Shown piece by piece: positions 34,468-42,927 of a DNA stretch of 62,551 nucleotides. The notes below the pieces were generated by a model. The model was not told the DNA's origin. It searched no databases and was given only the letters and a program-made list of their open reading frames with translations. Each line of letters starts with the position of its first letter. Position 1 is the stretch's first letter. Source of the DNA: Streptomyces sp. L-9-10 (lineage in GTDB: Bacteria; Actinomycetota; Actinomycetes; Streptomycetales; Streptomycetaceae); NCBI RefSeq assembly GCF_004151105.1, contig NZ_PHRF01000047.1, positions 6,639-69,189 on the forward strand. Direction: 5' to 3'. Both the position numbers and the translations under genes were made by a program.

Positions 34468-35057
34468 ACACCGACCTCCCGTCGCCGGACGACCACGGCG
34501 AATACCTGGCCGAAGTGCAGTACACCCTGCCGCCCGCCCTGGAAGCCTTCCACGACCTGTATGTGAAGGCCTATCTGAACTACGCCCACGCCATGCTCGG
34601 CGACAAGGCCGCCGCCGTCGCGGTGGTGCGCCGCTGCTTCTCCCATCTGGCCCTCAACTGGGAGCGCGTCATGCGGGCGGAGAGCCCGGAGGCGTACGCC
34701 TGGGCACTGCTCAAGGCGCGGGTGGACACCCATCTGCGGCTCGCGGGCCTGGACCCCCAGCTCGTGGAGACCGCCGCGTTCCAGCGCACCGCCCGCGCGG
34801 TACTGGAGTCGGTGCGGTGCAAGTTCGAGGTGATGGAGACCTCGCTCGGCCTCTACACCGCCATCGCCTCCCTGCCCGAGCGGCAGTACGACGTGATCGT
34901 GCTGCTGTACGTGCTGGGCTACCCCTCGTACCGGGTCGCCCGCATCATGGGCGTGGAGCGCGACACCGTCCGTTCCCACCGGCGGCTCGCCAAGCGGCGC
35001 ATCGCCCAGAAACTCGGCCTGCCCCCGTACACGGACGCCGACAAGGAGAAGGAGTGA
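34464..35057 (+). CDS. Sigma-70 region 4-like regulator
   Basis: A 197-residue protein with ECF-sigma architecture. An N-terminal helical region (about 20-100) has the size of sigma region 2 but diverged core motifs. The C-terminal region 4-like HTH contains LPERQYDVIVLLYVLGYPSY and RVARIMGVERDTVRSHRRLA. It probably directs or modulates transcription at dedicated promoters. GTG 34464 overlaps the previous stop by 4 bp and has AGGAGG at 34451-34456. No classical anti-sigma factor is encoded next to it; the following gene encodes a Sel1/TPR-like soluble protein. I infer an atypical sigma factor or sigma-derived DNA-binding protein. Confidence 0.75.
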   Translation: MNTDLPSPDDHGEYLAEVQYTLPPALEAFHDLYVKAYLNYAHAMLGDKAAAVAVVRRCFSHLALNWERVMRAESPEAYAWALLKARVDTHLRLAGLDPQLVETAAFQRTARAVLESVRCKFEVMETSLGLYTAIASLPERQYDVIVLLYVLGYPSYRVARIMGVERDTVRSHRRLAKRRIAQKLGLPPYTDADKEKE

Positions 35058-35062
35058 ACCCC

Positions 35063-35752
35063 ATGCAGCCCCCGCGCGGTATCGACGAAGTCCTGGAAGA
35101 CGCTGTGATCCCCGACGCGTTCGCCGAGTACGACCTCGCGGCCTCCAAGGCGCAGCTCGCCCGTGATGTCGCCGACACCCTCATGTTCGACACCCCCGCC
35201 GCCCGTGGCGCCGGTATCGCACGCTCCCATCCGGCGGCCCCGGCCGGATTCTTCCCGACCGTCCACGACCAGGCGGGCAAGGATCTGCACGCCCTGTCGG
35301 CCGAGGCGCTGCACGGTATCGACGCGGCCGGTCAGCTGGCCCGGCTCGCCAACTCCCGCCGTATCGACCCCGACGGCGCACTGCACTTCGCCTGCCTGCT
35401 GAATCTGGCCGGATGGCACGAAGGCGCCCAGTTCTGGTGGCAGTTCGCGGCCGGCGCCGGCAACCCCACGGCCGCCTACTGCCTCTATCTCCTCCATCTC
35501 GGCAGAGGAGAGCGGCGCGACGCCGCGCACTGGGCGGACCAGGCCGCCGATCTCGACTCGGGGCTCGTGGCGCTCCCGGCGGGGCGGCTCAGCGTCTGCC
35601 ACCCCACCACACACCACCGCCGCCCGCCCAGCCCGGCACTGCGCGCGGCCGTGCAGCGCCTGACGATCGAGGAGGACGAGGAGTTCGGCAGCGTCCCCCA
35701 CCCCGACCCGCATCTCGCGGAACAGATCGGGGAACTCGCCGACGCGTTGTGA
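35063..35752 (+). CDS. Unknown TPR/Sel1-like protein, third gene of sigma-like operon
   Basis: A 229-residue soluble protein. The N terminus (about 1-60) is acidic and Ala-rich. Residues ~85-175 contain paired helices with Sel1/TPR-like spacing (ALHFACLLNLAGWHEGAQFW, AAYCLYLLHLGRGERRDAAH, WADQAADLD). The end is His/Pro-rich then acidic. It begins 5 bp after the sigma-like stop; a GTG at 35054 would overlap it by 4 bp. Such helical-repeat partners often act as protein-protein adaptors. I do not recognise a specific family; coupling to the sigma-like gene suggests a common function. Confidence 0.65.
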   Translation: MQPPRGIDEVLEDAVIPDAFAEYDLAASKAQLARDVADTLMFDTPAARGAGIARSHPAAPAGFFPTVHDQAGKDLHALSAEALHGIDAAGQLARLANSRRIDPDGALHFACLLNLAGWHEGAQFWWQFAAGAGNPTAAYCLYLLHLGRGERRDAAHWADQAADLDSGLVALPAGRLSVCHPTTHHRRPPSPALRAAVQRLTIEEDEEFGSVPHPDPHLAEQIGELADAL

Positions 35753-35849
35753 GCCGACGCGCTGTGCGTCCGCCTCCGCGCCTGGCCCGGCCTCCCCACC
35801 GGTGGAGGGCCGTGTCGCGGAAAGTGTGCGGCACGGCCGGCGGCGGCGC

Positions 35850-36043
35850 GTCCTCCGGCGCCGGATGGGGGTGGCCGGCGGCCAGGACGTACAGCGGGCT
35901 ACGGGCGATGTTGCCTCGAACGCGGAGAGGATCTCCTCCGCCGCCGGATGGAGTGTGACGGGTGTGCCGCGCGGATACGGATGCACGACGAACTGGCCTT
36001 CATGCCAGTAGCAGGACAGGCCGCGGGGACGGCGAAGACGCAT
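35850..36043 (-). pseudogene. Remnant of a SagB/ThcOx-type dehydrogenase gene
   Basis: From ATG 36043 (GGAGG 6 nt upstream) about 47 codons encode a segment resembling the N terminus of SagB/ThcOx dehydrogenases: LSCYWHEGQFVVHPYPRG followed by TLHPAAEEILSAFE. After about 35903 this frame turns into Arg/Pro-rich noise, while another frame gives ARSPLYVLAAGHPHP, which resembles the C-terminal strand of the nitroreductase fold. The simplest reading is an internal deletion of most of the flavin domain with a frame change. A full gene would be 1 kb or more. SagB-like enzymes oxidise azolines in RiPP pathways. The family call rests on remembered patterns. Confidence 0.5.
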
Positions 36044-36116
36044 CACGAACCTCCGGTGTGACCGGTGTACGAGCGGCGCCGGCGGACGGAGGGGCCGGCG
36101 GACGGTGGGCCCTGGA

Positions 36117-36144
36117 GGGCCGGAGCCCCTGCGGACTCCGGCCC
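36117..36144 (-). terminator. Hairpin between tiny ORF and SagB-like remnant
   Basis: GGGCCGGAG and CTCCGGCCC form a perfect 9-bp stem with a 10-nt loop. On the minus strand it lies about 47 nt after the stop of the 22-codon ORF and about 75 nt before the SagB-like start, where an attenuator or RNA-processing hairpin would be expected. Confidence 0.5.
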
Positions 36145-36190
36145 CGGCGCGCGAACACGAGCGAGTGGCCGGTTACGCGTAGTACCACCG

Positions 36191-36259
36191 TCAGCTCCAC
36201 GACAGTCCGGCCCGGTCGGAACGGGACACCGCCTGGGCGTTGATCGAAATACGGCGCAT
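36191..36259 (-). CDS. Tiny ORF (22 residues) with consensus ribosome binding site
   Basis: ATG 36259 is preceded by GAGAGGAGGTGTGAGCC, one of the best ribosome binding sites in the window, and is followed by 22 codons ending in TGA at 36193-36191. The peptide begins MRRISINAQAV and ends GLSWS; it has four serines in its second half and no cysteine. Upstream is the most AT-rich stretch of the area, a likely promoter. Downstream on the same strand come a hairpin and the SagB-like remnant. It could be a RiPP precursor remnant, a leader peptide or a regulatory micro-ORF. I do not recognise its family. Confidence 0.45.
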   Translation of the reverse strand: MRRISINAQAVSRSDRAGLSWS

Positions 36260-36507
36260 GGCTCACACCTCCTCTCAGCACCTGATGGGAGGCGTTATCC
36301 CCGGCTTGAACGCAAATATGAGAAATGCAGCCCGATAGGGGATGAAACAACCTTTTAGTGTGCTGTTGGGGCGTGCCGCTCTCTCATCGCACGCTTGAGG
36401 CACGGCCGTTCGACCTCCGGCGCACGCCCGGCGAGGGGGCACGGAGCCCCGTCCCCGGTGACGGCCTGTGGCGACGACTTCCGGTGACGGACCGCGGTGA
36501 TGGCCCG
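36260..36507. other. AT-rich upstream region of the tiny ORF
   Basis: About 250 bp between divergent and convergent elements. Positions 36301-36365 are clearly AT-richer than the genome average and contain TTGTTT and CATATT boxes on the minus strand, but their spacing is not ideal. No gene is seen. The remainder separates this region from the 3' end of the epoxide hydrolase gene. Confidence 0.4.
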
Positions 36508-37506
36508 TCAGCTCCGTGCCGTCGCCGGCAGAGCCCGCAGCCATTCGGTCAGCAGCCGGTTGACCTCGTCGGCGCGTTCCTGCTGCACCCAGTGCCCGCA
36601 GCCGTCGAGGATGTGCGAGGAGACCAGACCGGGGAGGGTGGTGGGGTACGCCGCGATCGCGTCGGCCAGCCAGGTCGTGGACGCGTCGAGCGCACCGCCG
36701 ATGAACAGCGACGGCTGGGCGATCGGCGCCCCGTCCCACGCGGCGAGATCCTCCCAGTCCCGGTCCATGTTGCGGTAGCGGTTGAGCGCTCCGGTCAGCC
36801 CCGTACGCTCGAACTCGTCCGCGTAGACATCGAGACCGGCCTCGCCGAGCCACGAGGGCGGGGAGGCGTCGGGGAAGCGGTCCGAGAGCTTCCCGCCCGC
36901 CGGGACGAAGTGCGGGTCGCCGCCGTCGGCCGGGGGGACCGCGTCCCCCGAGAACGCGGCGTAGAACCCCGCCAGCCAGCCGCGCACATCGCGCTCGATC
37001 TCCGCCTCCGCCCGGCCGGGCCGCTGGAAGTAGCTGACGTAGAACTCTTCGGGGCCGCCCATCATGGAGAAGGCGTCCGTCGGCCGGAAACCCCCGCGGG
37101 GCGCGTAGGGAACGCTGAGCAGCCCCACGGCGGTGAAGACATCGGGCCTGAGCAGCGCCGTATTGGCGGCGATGGCCGACCCCCAGTCATGGCCGATGAC
37201 GACCGCGGTCTCCTCGCCGAGCGCCCGCACGACACCGACGTTGTCGGCGACATGGGCCAGCATCCGGTACGCCTCGATGTCCTGGGGCTTCGACGAGCGC
37301 CCGTATCCCCTGACATCGACGGCCACCGCCCGGAACCCGGCCGCGGCGAGCACCGGGAGCTGGTGGCGCCAGGAGTACCACGACTCGGGGAACCCGTGGA
37401 CCAGCAGAACGAGGGGGCCGGTGCCCTGCTCCACCAGATGGATCCGGCCGCCCGGAACATCCACCAGCCGGTGTGTCACGTCCAGTACCTGAGCGGGCTG
37501 AGTCAT
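36508..37506 (-). CDS. Epoxide hydrolase-type alpha/beta hydrolase
   Basis: A 332-residue alpha/beta hydrolase. The oxyanion motif HGFPESWYSWRHQL begins at residue 37; the nucleophile is Asp107 in VIGHDWGS, and the catalytic His lies in the C-terminal DGCGHWVQQE. Asp rather than Ser in the elbow points to an epoxide hydrolase or haloalkane dehalogenase; HGFP-E and the cap-domain tyrosines favour epoxide hydrolase. ATG 37506 has a GGAGGAC site immediately upstream; the frame extends to 37674 without conserved sequence. The substrate is unknown. The gene is alone; no partner enzyme is nearby. Confidence 0.9.
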   Translation of the reverse strand: MTQPAQVLDVTHRLVDVPGGRIHLVEQGTGPLVLLVHGFPESWYSWRHQLPVLAAAGFRAVAVDVRGYGRSSKPQDIEAYRMLAHVADNVGVVRALGEETAVVIGHDWGSAIAANTALLRPDVFTAVGLLSVPYAPRGGFRPTDAFSMMGGPEEFYVSYFQRPGRAEAEIERDVRGWLAGFYAAFSGDAVPPADGGDPHFVPAGGKLSDRFPDASPPSWLGEAGLDVYADEFERTGLTGALNRYRNMDRDWEDLAAWDGAPIAQPSLFIGGALDASTTWLADAIAAYPTTLPGLVSSHILDGCGHWVQQERADEVNRLLTEWLRALPATARS

Positions 37507-37680
37507 GCGTCCTCCTCGTGCGTTCCTGCGTTGGTCGTGCGACGGCGCACCACGGCGGGGGAGCCGCCTGTCAGCGCCTCGCCGTGACCGCGCCGCCGCG
37601 GCCGGCGCCGCCGTCACGACACGACCATGTCGCCGCGACCGGACCACGGGCAAGTTTCCTTGCCGACTCGGCAAACCGGC

Positions 37681-38235
37681 TCAGGGACACCCGGACAGGG
37701 CCCGGGGCGTGTCCGCGGACGCCGCACGCAGCAGCCGGAGCTGGCCGATCTCGGCGACGTTCTTCATCAGCTCGGAATTCACCCAGCCGGCCATATCGGC
37801 GACGGTGTGTCCGGGGTCGTTCTGCCACGGGAACGGGGCGGTGGCGTCCAGGCCGGTGTCGGTGAGCCCGTCGAGCACCGCCAGCCACTCCTCACGGAGG
37901 CCGCGCAGCCAGGCGATGGCCGCCTCACCGTCACCCGGCCACCGCACGTCCTCCCGCTCCCGTGGCGTCCGTCCCCGCGCGTGATCGATGGTCACGCTCC
38001 ACCACCACCCGATGTGCCAGCTCAGCCAGCCGATCGTGGGGACGGGAACAGGGTCGGGCTCGGTTTCCGCCCAGTCCGGCACCCATGTCCCGTCGGCGCC
38101 CTGCCGTACCGTCCAGCAGTGGGACACCGGCTCCCACAGGAAGTCCGCGCGCTCCAGCCGCTCCAGGTGGTGGTCGAAGAGCTGCCAGGTGAGGTCGAAC
38201 TGCCGGCGCAGCAGCTCACATCGGGATGCGTTCAC
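37681..38235 (-). CDS. DinB-superfamily protein
   Basis: A 184-residue four-helix DinB/YfiT-like protein. Family features are RRQFDLTWQLFDHHLERLE at the N terminus, the metal-binding type His in WLSWHIGWWW and the WVNSELMKNVAEIGQLR helix at the C terminus. Members are metal-dependent thiol transferases (for example mycothiol- or bacillithiol-dependent) or of unknown role. GTG 38235 is the predicted start. The gene is monocistronic. Confidence 0.85.
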   Translation of the reverse strand: MNASRCELLRRQFDLTWQLFDHHLERLERADFLWEPVSHCWTVRQGADGTWVPDWAETEPDPVPVPTIGWLSWHIGWWWSVTIDHARGRTPREREDVRWPGDGEAAIAWLRGLREEWLAVLDGLTDTGLDATAPFPWQNDPGHTVADMAGWVNSELMKNVAEIGQLRLLRAASADTPRALSGCP

Positions 38236-38314
38236 CGGCCGACCCTGTCACGCCGCCGCCCGCCCGGGAAGCCGTTTTCCGGTGCCGGCCCCGTACGGGA
38301 AGCCCTCGCCGGTG

Positions 38315-39283
38315 TCAGATCTTCCCCGTGCCGGCACCCGCCGTCACCGAGGCGACGACGCTCGACGCAGGTTCCGCCGTGTAGCTGTACGGCGGCGCGG
38401 TGAAGGACCCTGTCTGCGAGATCTCGGTGGCGGCGCCCCCGAGGTCGTTTCCGCGCAGCACCGCGTAGCCGTCCACGTCACTGCTGCGGTTCGTGGTCAC
38501 CGCGACCTTCGTGTCGCGGAAGACATTGTTCTCGACCAGCATCTGCGCCCCCATCCGGGAGTGGCAGGCGGTCTCGGCGCCCTGGACGTAGTTGTCGTAG
38601 AAGTGGCCGGTGCCGAAGCGGAGGCTCGGGATGCGCGAGTAGACGTTGCTGAAGTGGTTGTGGTGGTACGTCACACGCAAGTGCCCGGTGTCCTCACCGC
38701 TGTTGTTGTCGCTGTGCCCGACGAGTGATCCCTTGAAGTGGTCCTTGAACGTGTTCCAGGACACCGTGACCTGGTCGGACGCGTGGGAGATGTCCAGCAG
38801 ACCGTCGTAGTGGTCCTTGTCGTGGTCGCGGTCCGCAGAGAAGGCGTTGTGATCGATCCACACCTTCGTGGACTTCTGCACGGTGATGCCGTCCGCGGGC
38901 GCGACGGGCTTGCTGATCCGGAGGTTGCGGATGATGACATTGGTCGATTCCTTGACGCGCAGTCCGCCACCGGTGAAGCCCGACGCCGAACCCACCCCCA
39001 GGACCGTGGTGTTGGAGCCGATGTCGACCTGGCCGCTGAGTGTGATGAGCCCGGAGACCTGGACGACCTTCGCGGAGTCGTCCGCGACGGCGGACGTGAA
39101 CGCGGCGAGTGTGCTGACCGTGACGGGCGTCGCGCCGCCGCCTCCGGTGGCGCCCGCGCCGAACCCGACGGGCCCGGTCTCCGCGGCGGCGGCGGACTGC
39201 TGCGGTATCGCGCCGAGGGCGGCGACGGCGACGGTGGAAGCGAACAGGGCCGCCAGACGGCGCCGGCTGATGATCGAGGACAT
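38315..39283 (-). CDS. Secreted pectate lyase (polysaccharide lyase family 1)
   Basis: A 322-residue exported beta-helix enzyme. The signal peptide is residues 1-33 (Arg-rich start, cleavage near SAAAA). PL1 signatures are VIIRNLRISKP, DGITVQKSTKVWIDHNAFS (Ca-binding Asp and the conserved WIDH), YDGLLDISHASDQVTVSWN and VTYHHNHFSNVYSRIPSLRFG (catalytic Arg region). It cleaves polygalacturonate by beta-elimination. With the galactanase/beta-galactosidase locus 7 kb away it indicates capacity for pectin breakdown, though they are not in one operon. Confidence 0.94.
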   Translation of the reverse strand: MSSIISRRRLAALFASTVAVAALGAIPQQSAAAAETGPVGFGAGATGGGGATPVTVSTLAAFTSAVADDSAKVVQVSGLITLSGQVDIGSNTTVLGVGSASGFTGGGLRVKESTNVIIRNLRISKPVAPADGITVQKSTKVWIDHNAFSADRDHDKDHYDGLLDISHASDQVTVSWNTFKDHFKGSLVGHSDNNSGEDTGHLRVTYHHNHFSNVYSRIPSLRFGTGHFYDNYVQGAETACHSRMGAQMLVENNVFRDTKVAVTTNRSSDVDGYAVLRGNDLGGAATEISQTGSFTAPPYSYTAEPASSVVASVTAGAGTGKI

Positions 39284-39417
39284 ACCGGTGTGTCCCTTCG
39301 AGGGCGAGGAGAAGGAGAGGGACGGGCGCTGTGCGCCCGGGGCACTTCACCCGCTTGTCGCCGACGGGGACGGAAAGGTTGCCGGTCCGCGGGGACAGGG
39401 CCGGTGACCGGTGAAGG

Positions 39418-40926
39418 TCAGCCCCCGGCAGCGGACCCGGTGGAATCGACGCGGCCGGCGGCCGGGGCCGCCAGGTCGGACGAGTCGGCCGGATCGGACG
39501 AGTCGGCGGCCTGAGTGATCGGCAGACACACCTGGAACCGGGTATGGCCCGGCCGCGAGTCCACCCTGATGTCACCGTGATGCTTGTTGACGACGATGCG
39601 GTACGAGATGTCCAGGCCCAGGCCGGTGCCCTCGCCCACCGACTTGGTGGAGAAGAACGGTTCGAAGATCCGCGGTCTGACCTCCGGAGGGATACCGCTG
39701 CCGGTGTCCGTCACCTCCACGAACAGCCGGTCGCCCTCCCGCCTCGTGCCCAGCGTGAGCGTGCCCTCTCCCTCCATGGCGTCGACCGCGTTGTCGATCA
39801 GGTTCGTCCACACCTGGTTCAGCTCGGCGCCGAACGCCGGGACCGGCGGCAGCGTACGGTCGTACTCCTTGACCACCCGGATCCCGGCGGGGATCTTCGC
39901 CCGCATCATCGTCAGCGTGGCGTCGAGCAGCGCGTGCACATCCACGACCTGATGGGGCGCCCGGTCCAGCTGGGAATACTGCTTGGCCGCCCCGACCAGG
40001 TCCGAGACCCGGGTCACGGCGTCATCGATCTCCCCCATCAGGAGTTCGCTGTCGATGGTGTACGCCAGCCAGCGCACCGCCGAGTCCAGGTGGTCCTCGC
40101 CCACCGCCTCGGCGACCGCCGCCAGCCAGGGCACATTGACCCCTCCGGAGACCAGGACGGACGCCACGTCCCAGGGGCCGGCCACCTCGTGCTCCTCCAG
40201 CCAGTCGGTGAGTTCGTCCTCGGCGTCCGAGGCGTCAAGCGCCGACAGGGGAGAGGCCGCGGCGGCCTGCTTGACCGCCGCGTCCTGGAGCTCCACCAGT
40301 CCGCGCAGCCGGGTGCCGTCCAGCCGGCCGTCCGCGATCAGGGCGAGTTTGTGCCGCATACCCGTCACCCGCTCGCGCAGCGCCTCGGTGGCTCGTACCG
40401 CCGCCGCGGCCGGATTGTTGAGTTCATGGGTGAGGCCGGCGGACAGGGCGCCCAGCGCGACCAGCCGCTCCCGCTCGCCCAGGATCGTGTCCGCCGCACG
40501 CGAGCCGAAGAAGAGCCCCTCCAGCAGATGGAGCGCCATCGGGAACCAGGTGCGTATGGCCGTGGCGAACTCATCGGCGGGCAGGACGAAGAACTCCGCG
40601 TCGCTGACGGCCCGCAGCGTGTTCGGATAGACCTGGTCGACACGGTCACCGAGGTACGCCTGTGTCGCCCCGCTGTAGACACCGCGCCGGTCGGTCCTGG
40701 TGACCTCGATGTCGTCGCCGTGCAGCCGCCTGCTGAGCGTCACCGCACCACCGAGCAGCACGAAGAAGCAGGTGGCCGGTTCACCCTCGTTGTAGACGGC
40801 GCTCCCGCCCGTCCGCTGTTCCACCCTGCCCCGCTCCGACAGCCAGGTCAGCTGGTTCTCGTCGAGCGCCTCGAACAGGAACAGGGTGCGCAGTTCCGTC
40901 GGCGTCATACGGTTCGAAGCGCTCAC
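39418..40926 (-). CDS. cNMP-binding-domain sensor histidine kinase
   Basis: A 502-residue soluble kinase. Residues ~15-130 form a cyclic-nucleotide-binding-like domain (FFVLLGGAVTLSRRLHGDD). A DHp helix holds the phospho-accepting His167 in LSAGLTHELNNPAAAAVRA. The HATPase domain has N-box NQVWTNLIDNAVDAM, G1 DTGSGIPPE, F-box FEPFFSTK and G2 GTGLGLDIS. The C-terminal 30 residues are a Ser/Asp/Ala tail. No transmembrane segment, so the signal is intracellular. GTG 40926 overlaps the stop of the upstream regulator/reductase gene by 4 bp: the two are a two-component pair. Confidence 0.92.
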   Translation of the reverse strand: MSASNRMTPTELRTLFLFEALDENQLTWLSERGRVEQRTGGSAVYNEGEPATCFFVLLGGAVTLSRRLHGDDIEVTRTDRRGVYSGATQAYLGDRVDQVYPNTLRAVSDAEFFVLPADEFATAIRTWFPMALHLLEGLFFGSRAADTILGERERLVALGALSAGLTHELNNPAAAAVRATEALRERVTGMRHKLALIADGRLDGTRLRGLVELQDAAVKQAAAASPLSALDASDAEDELTDWLEEHEVAGPWDVASVLVSGGVNVPWLAAVAEAVGEDHLDSAVRWLAYTIDSELLMGEIDDAVTRVSDLVGAAKQYSQLDRAPHQVVDVHALLDATLTMMRAKIPAGIRVVKEYDRTLPPVPAFGAELNQVWTNLIDNAVDAMEGEGTLTLGTRREGDRLFVEVTDTGSGIPPEVRPRIFEPFFSTKSVGEGTGLGLDISYRIVVNKHHGDIRVDSRPGHTRFQVCLPITQAADSSDPADSSDLAAPAAGRVDSTGSAAGG

Positions 40927-42581
40927 TGTGACTCCAAGTAGCGGTGGACCAGGGAAATGGCCATCGCGCCGTCACCGACGGCGGAGGCGACACGTTTGAG
41001 CGACGCGGCACGGACATCACCGGCCGCGAACACCCCCGGCACGCTGGACTCCAGGTGGTACGGGTCCCGTGGCAGCGGCCAGTTGGCCGGCCGCTGTCCG
41101 TCGGCCACCAGGTCGGGGCCGGTGATCACGAACCCCCGCGCGTCGCGCTCGACCACGCCGTCCAGCCACTCCGTACGCGGCTCGGCGCCGATGAAGACGA
41201 ACAGCCAGGACGAGTCGACCGAGTCCGTCGCCCCCGAACGGACGTCCCGCAGCGTGAGCTGCTGCAAGTGGCCGTCGCCCTTCCCGCCGACCACCTCGGT
41301 CCAGGGGTGCACGACGATGTGGTCGATGTCGCCGATCTGCTCGATCAGGTACCGGGACATGGAACGGGTCAGCTCGGCGCCCCTGATCAGCAGGTGCACC
41401 TTCCGTGCGTAGCGGGAGAGATACACGGCCGCCTGCCCGGCCGAATTGGCGCCGCCCACCAGATACACCTCTTCGCCCGAGCAAGTGGTCGCCTCGGTGA
41501 CGGTGGACCCGTAGAAGACCCCCGCCCCCGTGAACTCGTCCAGGCTGGAGGTCGCCAGGCGGCGGTACGAGACGCCGGTGGCGAGCACCACCGTATGGGC
41601 GGTGATGGCGCTGCCCTGCCCGAACCGCACCACCCGGCCCGATCCCGCCGCGTCCAGGCCGACGACCTCGCGGGCACTGAGGATCTCGGCGCCGAACTTC
41701 AGCGCCTGGCGGCGGGCCCGGTCGGTCAGCTGGGCCCCGGAGACGCCGTCGGGGAACCCGAGGTAGTTCTCGATCCTGCTGCTCTGTCCCGCCTGCCCGC
41801 CGGTCGCCTCGCGCTCGACCAGGACCGTACGCAGCCCCTCGGACGCGCCGTACACGGCGGCGCCGAGCCCGGCGGGTCCGCCGCCGACCACCACGAGATC
41901 GTAGAAGTCCGCGGTGGGGATGGTGCTCAGGCCGACATGGGCGGCGAGCTCGCCCTCGGCCGGTGCCACCAGCGACGTGCCGTCGGCGGTCACCACCAGC
42001 GGTACGTCGGCGGGGGCCACTCCGGCGGCGGCCAGCAGCCTGGCGCCCTCGGGCTCGTCGGCAGGCAGCCACCGGTACGGCACCAGATTGCGGGCGAGGA
42101 AGTCCCGCACGGCGAAGGACGGAGCCGACCAGCGGTGCCCCACCACCCGGGTCTCGGTGATACCCGGGTCCGGGGTGGTCGCCCAGGCGTCGAGCAGCTC
42201 GTCGATCACCGGGTACAGATGCTCCTCCGGCGGGTTCCACGGCTTGAGGAGGTAGTGGTCCAGATCGACGACATTGATCGCGTCGATGGCGGCGCCCGTA
42301 TCCGCGTAAGCGGTCAGCAGCACCCGCCGCGCGAGCGGGAAGAGGTCCATCGCCGCTTCGAGGAACTCGATGCCGTTCATCTGCGGCATCCGGTAGTCGG
42401 CGAGCATGACCGCGAGCCGTTCACCGCGCAGCTTGATCTCGCGCAGTGCCTCCAGCGCCTCTGCCCCGGAGACGGCGCGCACGACCCGGTACCGGCCGCC
42501 GTATCTGCGCCGGATGTCGCGGGCGACCGCCCTGGAGACCGCCGGATCGTCGTCGACGGTCAGGATCGTCGGGTTCGCCAT
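40923..42581 (-). CDS. Response regulator fused to thioredoxin reductase-like flavoprotein
   Basis: A 552-residue fusion. Residues 1-125 are a receiver domain with acidic TVDDD, phospho-acceptor Asp62 in MLADYRMPQMNG and Lys in YLLKPW. A thioredoxin-like linker (about 140-230) leads to a TrxR-like FAD/NAD(P)H module: DLVVVGGGPAGLGAAVYGAS, EREATGGQAGQSSRIENYLG, VYLVGGANSAGQAAVYLSRY and GVFAAGDVRAASLKRV. The usual redox CxxC is missing; only a single Cys (ATTCSGEE) is at that place, so classic thioredoxin reduction is unlikely. ATG 42581 (MANPTILTVDDD) fits the receiver start; the frame reaches 42617. Paired with the histidine kinase that overlaps its stop. Output is enzymatic, not DNA binding. 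Confidence 0.92.
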   Translation of the reverse strand: MANPTILTVDDDPAVSRAVARDIRRRYGGRYRVVRAVSGAEALEALREIKLRGERLAVMLADYRMPQMNGIEFLEAAMDLFPLARRVLLTAYADTGAAIDAINVVDLDHYLLKPWNPPEEHLYPVIDELLDAWATTPDPGITETRVVGHRWSAPSFAVRDFLARNLVPYRWLPADEPEGARLLAAAGVAPADVPLVVTADGTSLVAPAEGELAAHVGLSTIPTADFYDLVVVGGGPAGLGAAVYGASEGLRTVLVEREATGGQAGQSSRIENYLGFPDGVSGAQLTDRARRQALKFGAEILSAREVVGLDAAGSGRVVRFGQGSAITAHTVVLATGVSYRRLATSSLDEFTGAGVFYGSTVTEATTCSGEEVYLVGGANSAGQAAVYLSRYARKVHLLIRGAELTRSMSRYLIEQIGDIDHIVVHPWTEVVGGKGDGHLQQLTLRDVRSGATDSVDSSWLFVFIGAEPRTEWLDGVVERDARGFVITGPDLVADGQRPANWPLPRDPYHLESSVPGVFAAGDVRAASLKRVASAVGDGAMAISLVHRYLESQ

Positions 42582-42927
42582 GCCATCACCATCGCCTGAG
42601 GACGAAACGGCCTTCAAAGAAACAGTCTACGAGCGCACGCCCCGTCCGCCTCCAGAAGGACGGCGTACGGATCGGTGCGGAGATCAGTGCGGAGACCGGA
42701 GGTTCACCTGCGGTTACACGCGGTTACGCTCCGGCCGATCAGGGGCGGCGCCCGGTTCGGGCGCCCCACCGGGTCCCGGCGGCACGCGGTGCCCCGTTCC
42801 AGGGGACACCATCCCCCGAGGCAGGTGGGGCGGGCGGGGCTGGCGAGGGGCCCAGTTACGGTGTGGCAGATCATGGTCTTCGAGATGTCAGCCGCCCGTT
42901 GGCGTCCGGGGGTTGCGGGGAGGGTCG
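42582..42927. other. Divergent intergenic region with GCGGTTAC direct repeat
   Basis: About 346 bp between the reductase/kinase pair and the ATP-grasp pair. GCGGTTACACGCGGTTACGC at 42710-42729 contains two GCGGTTAC copies 10 bp apart (one helical turn), a candidate regulator site. No gene is supported; overlapping plus-strand frames are shadows. Confidence 0.5.
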
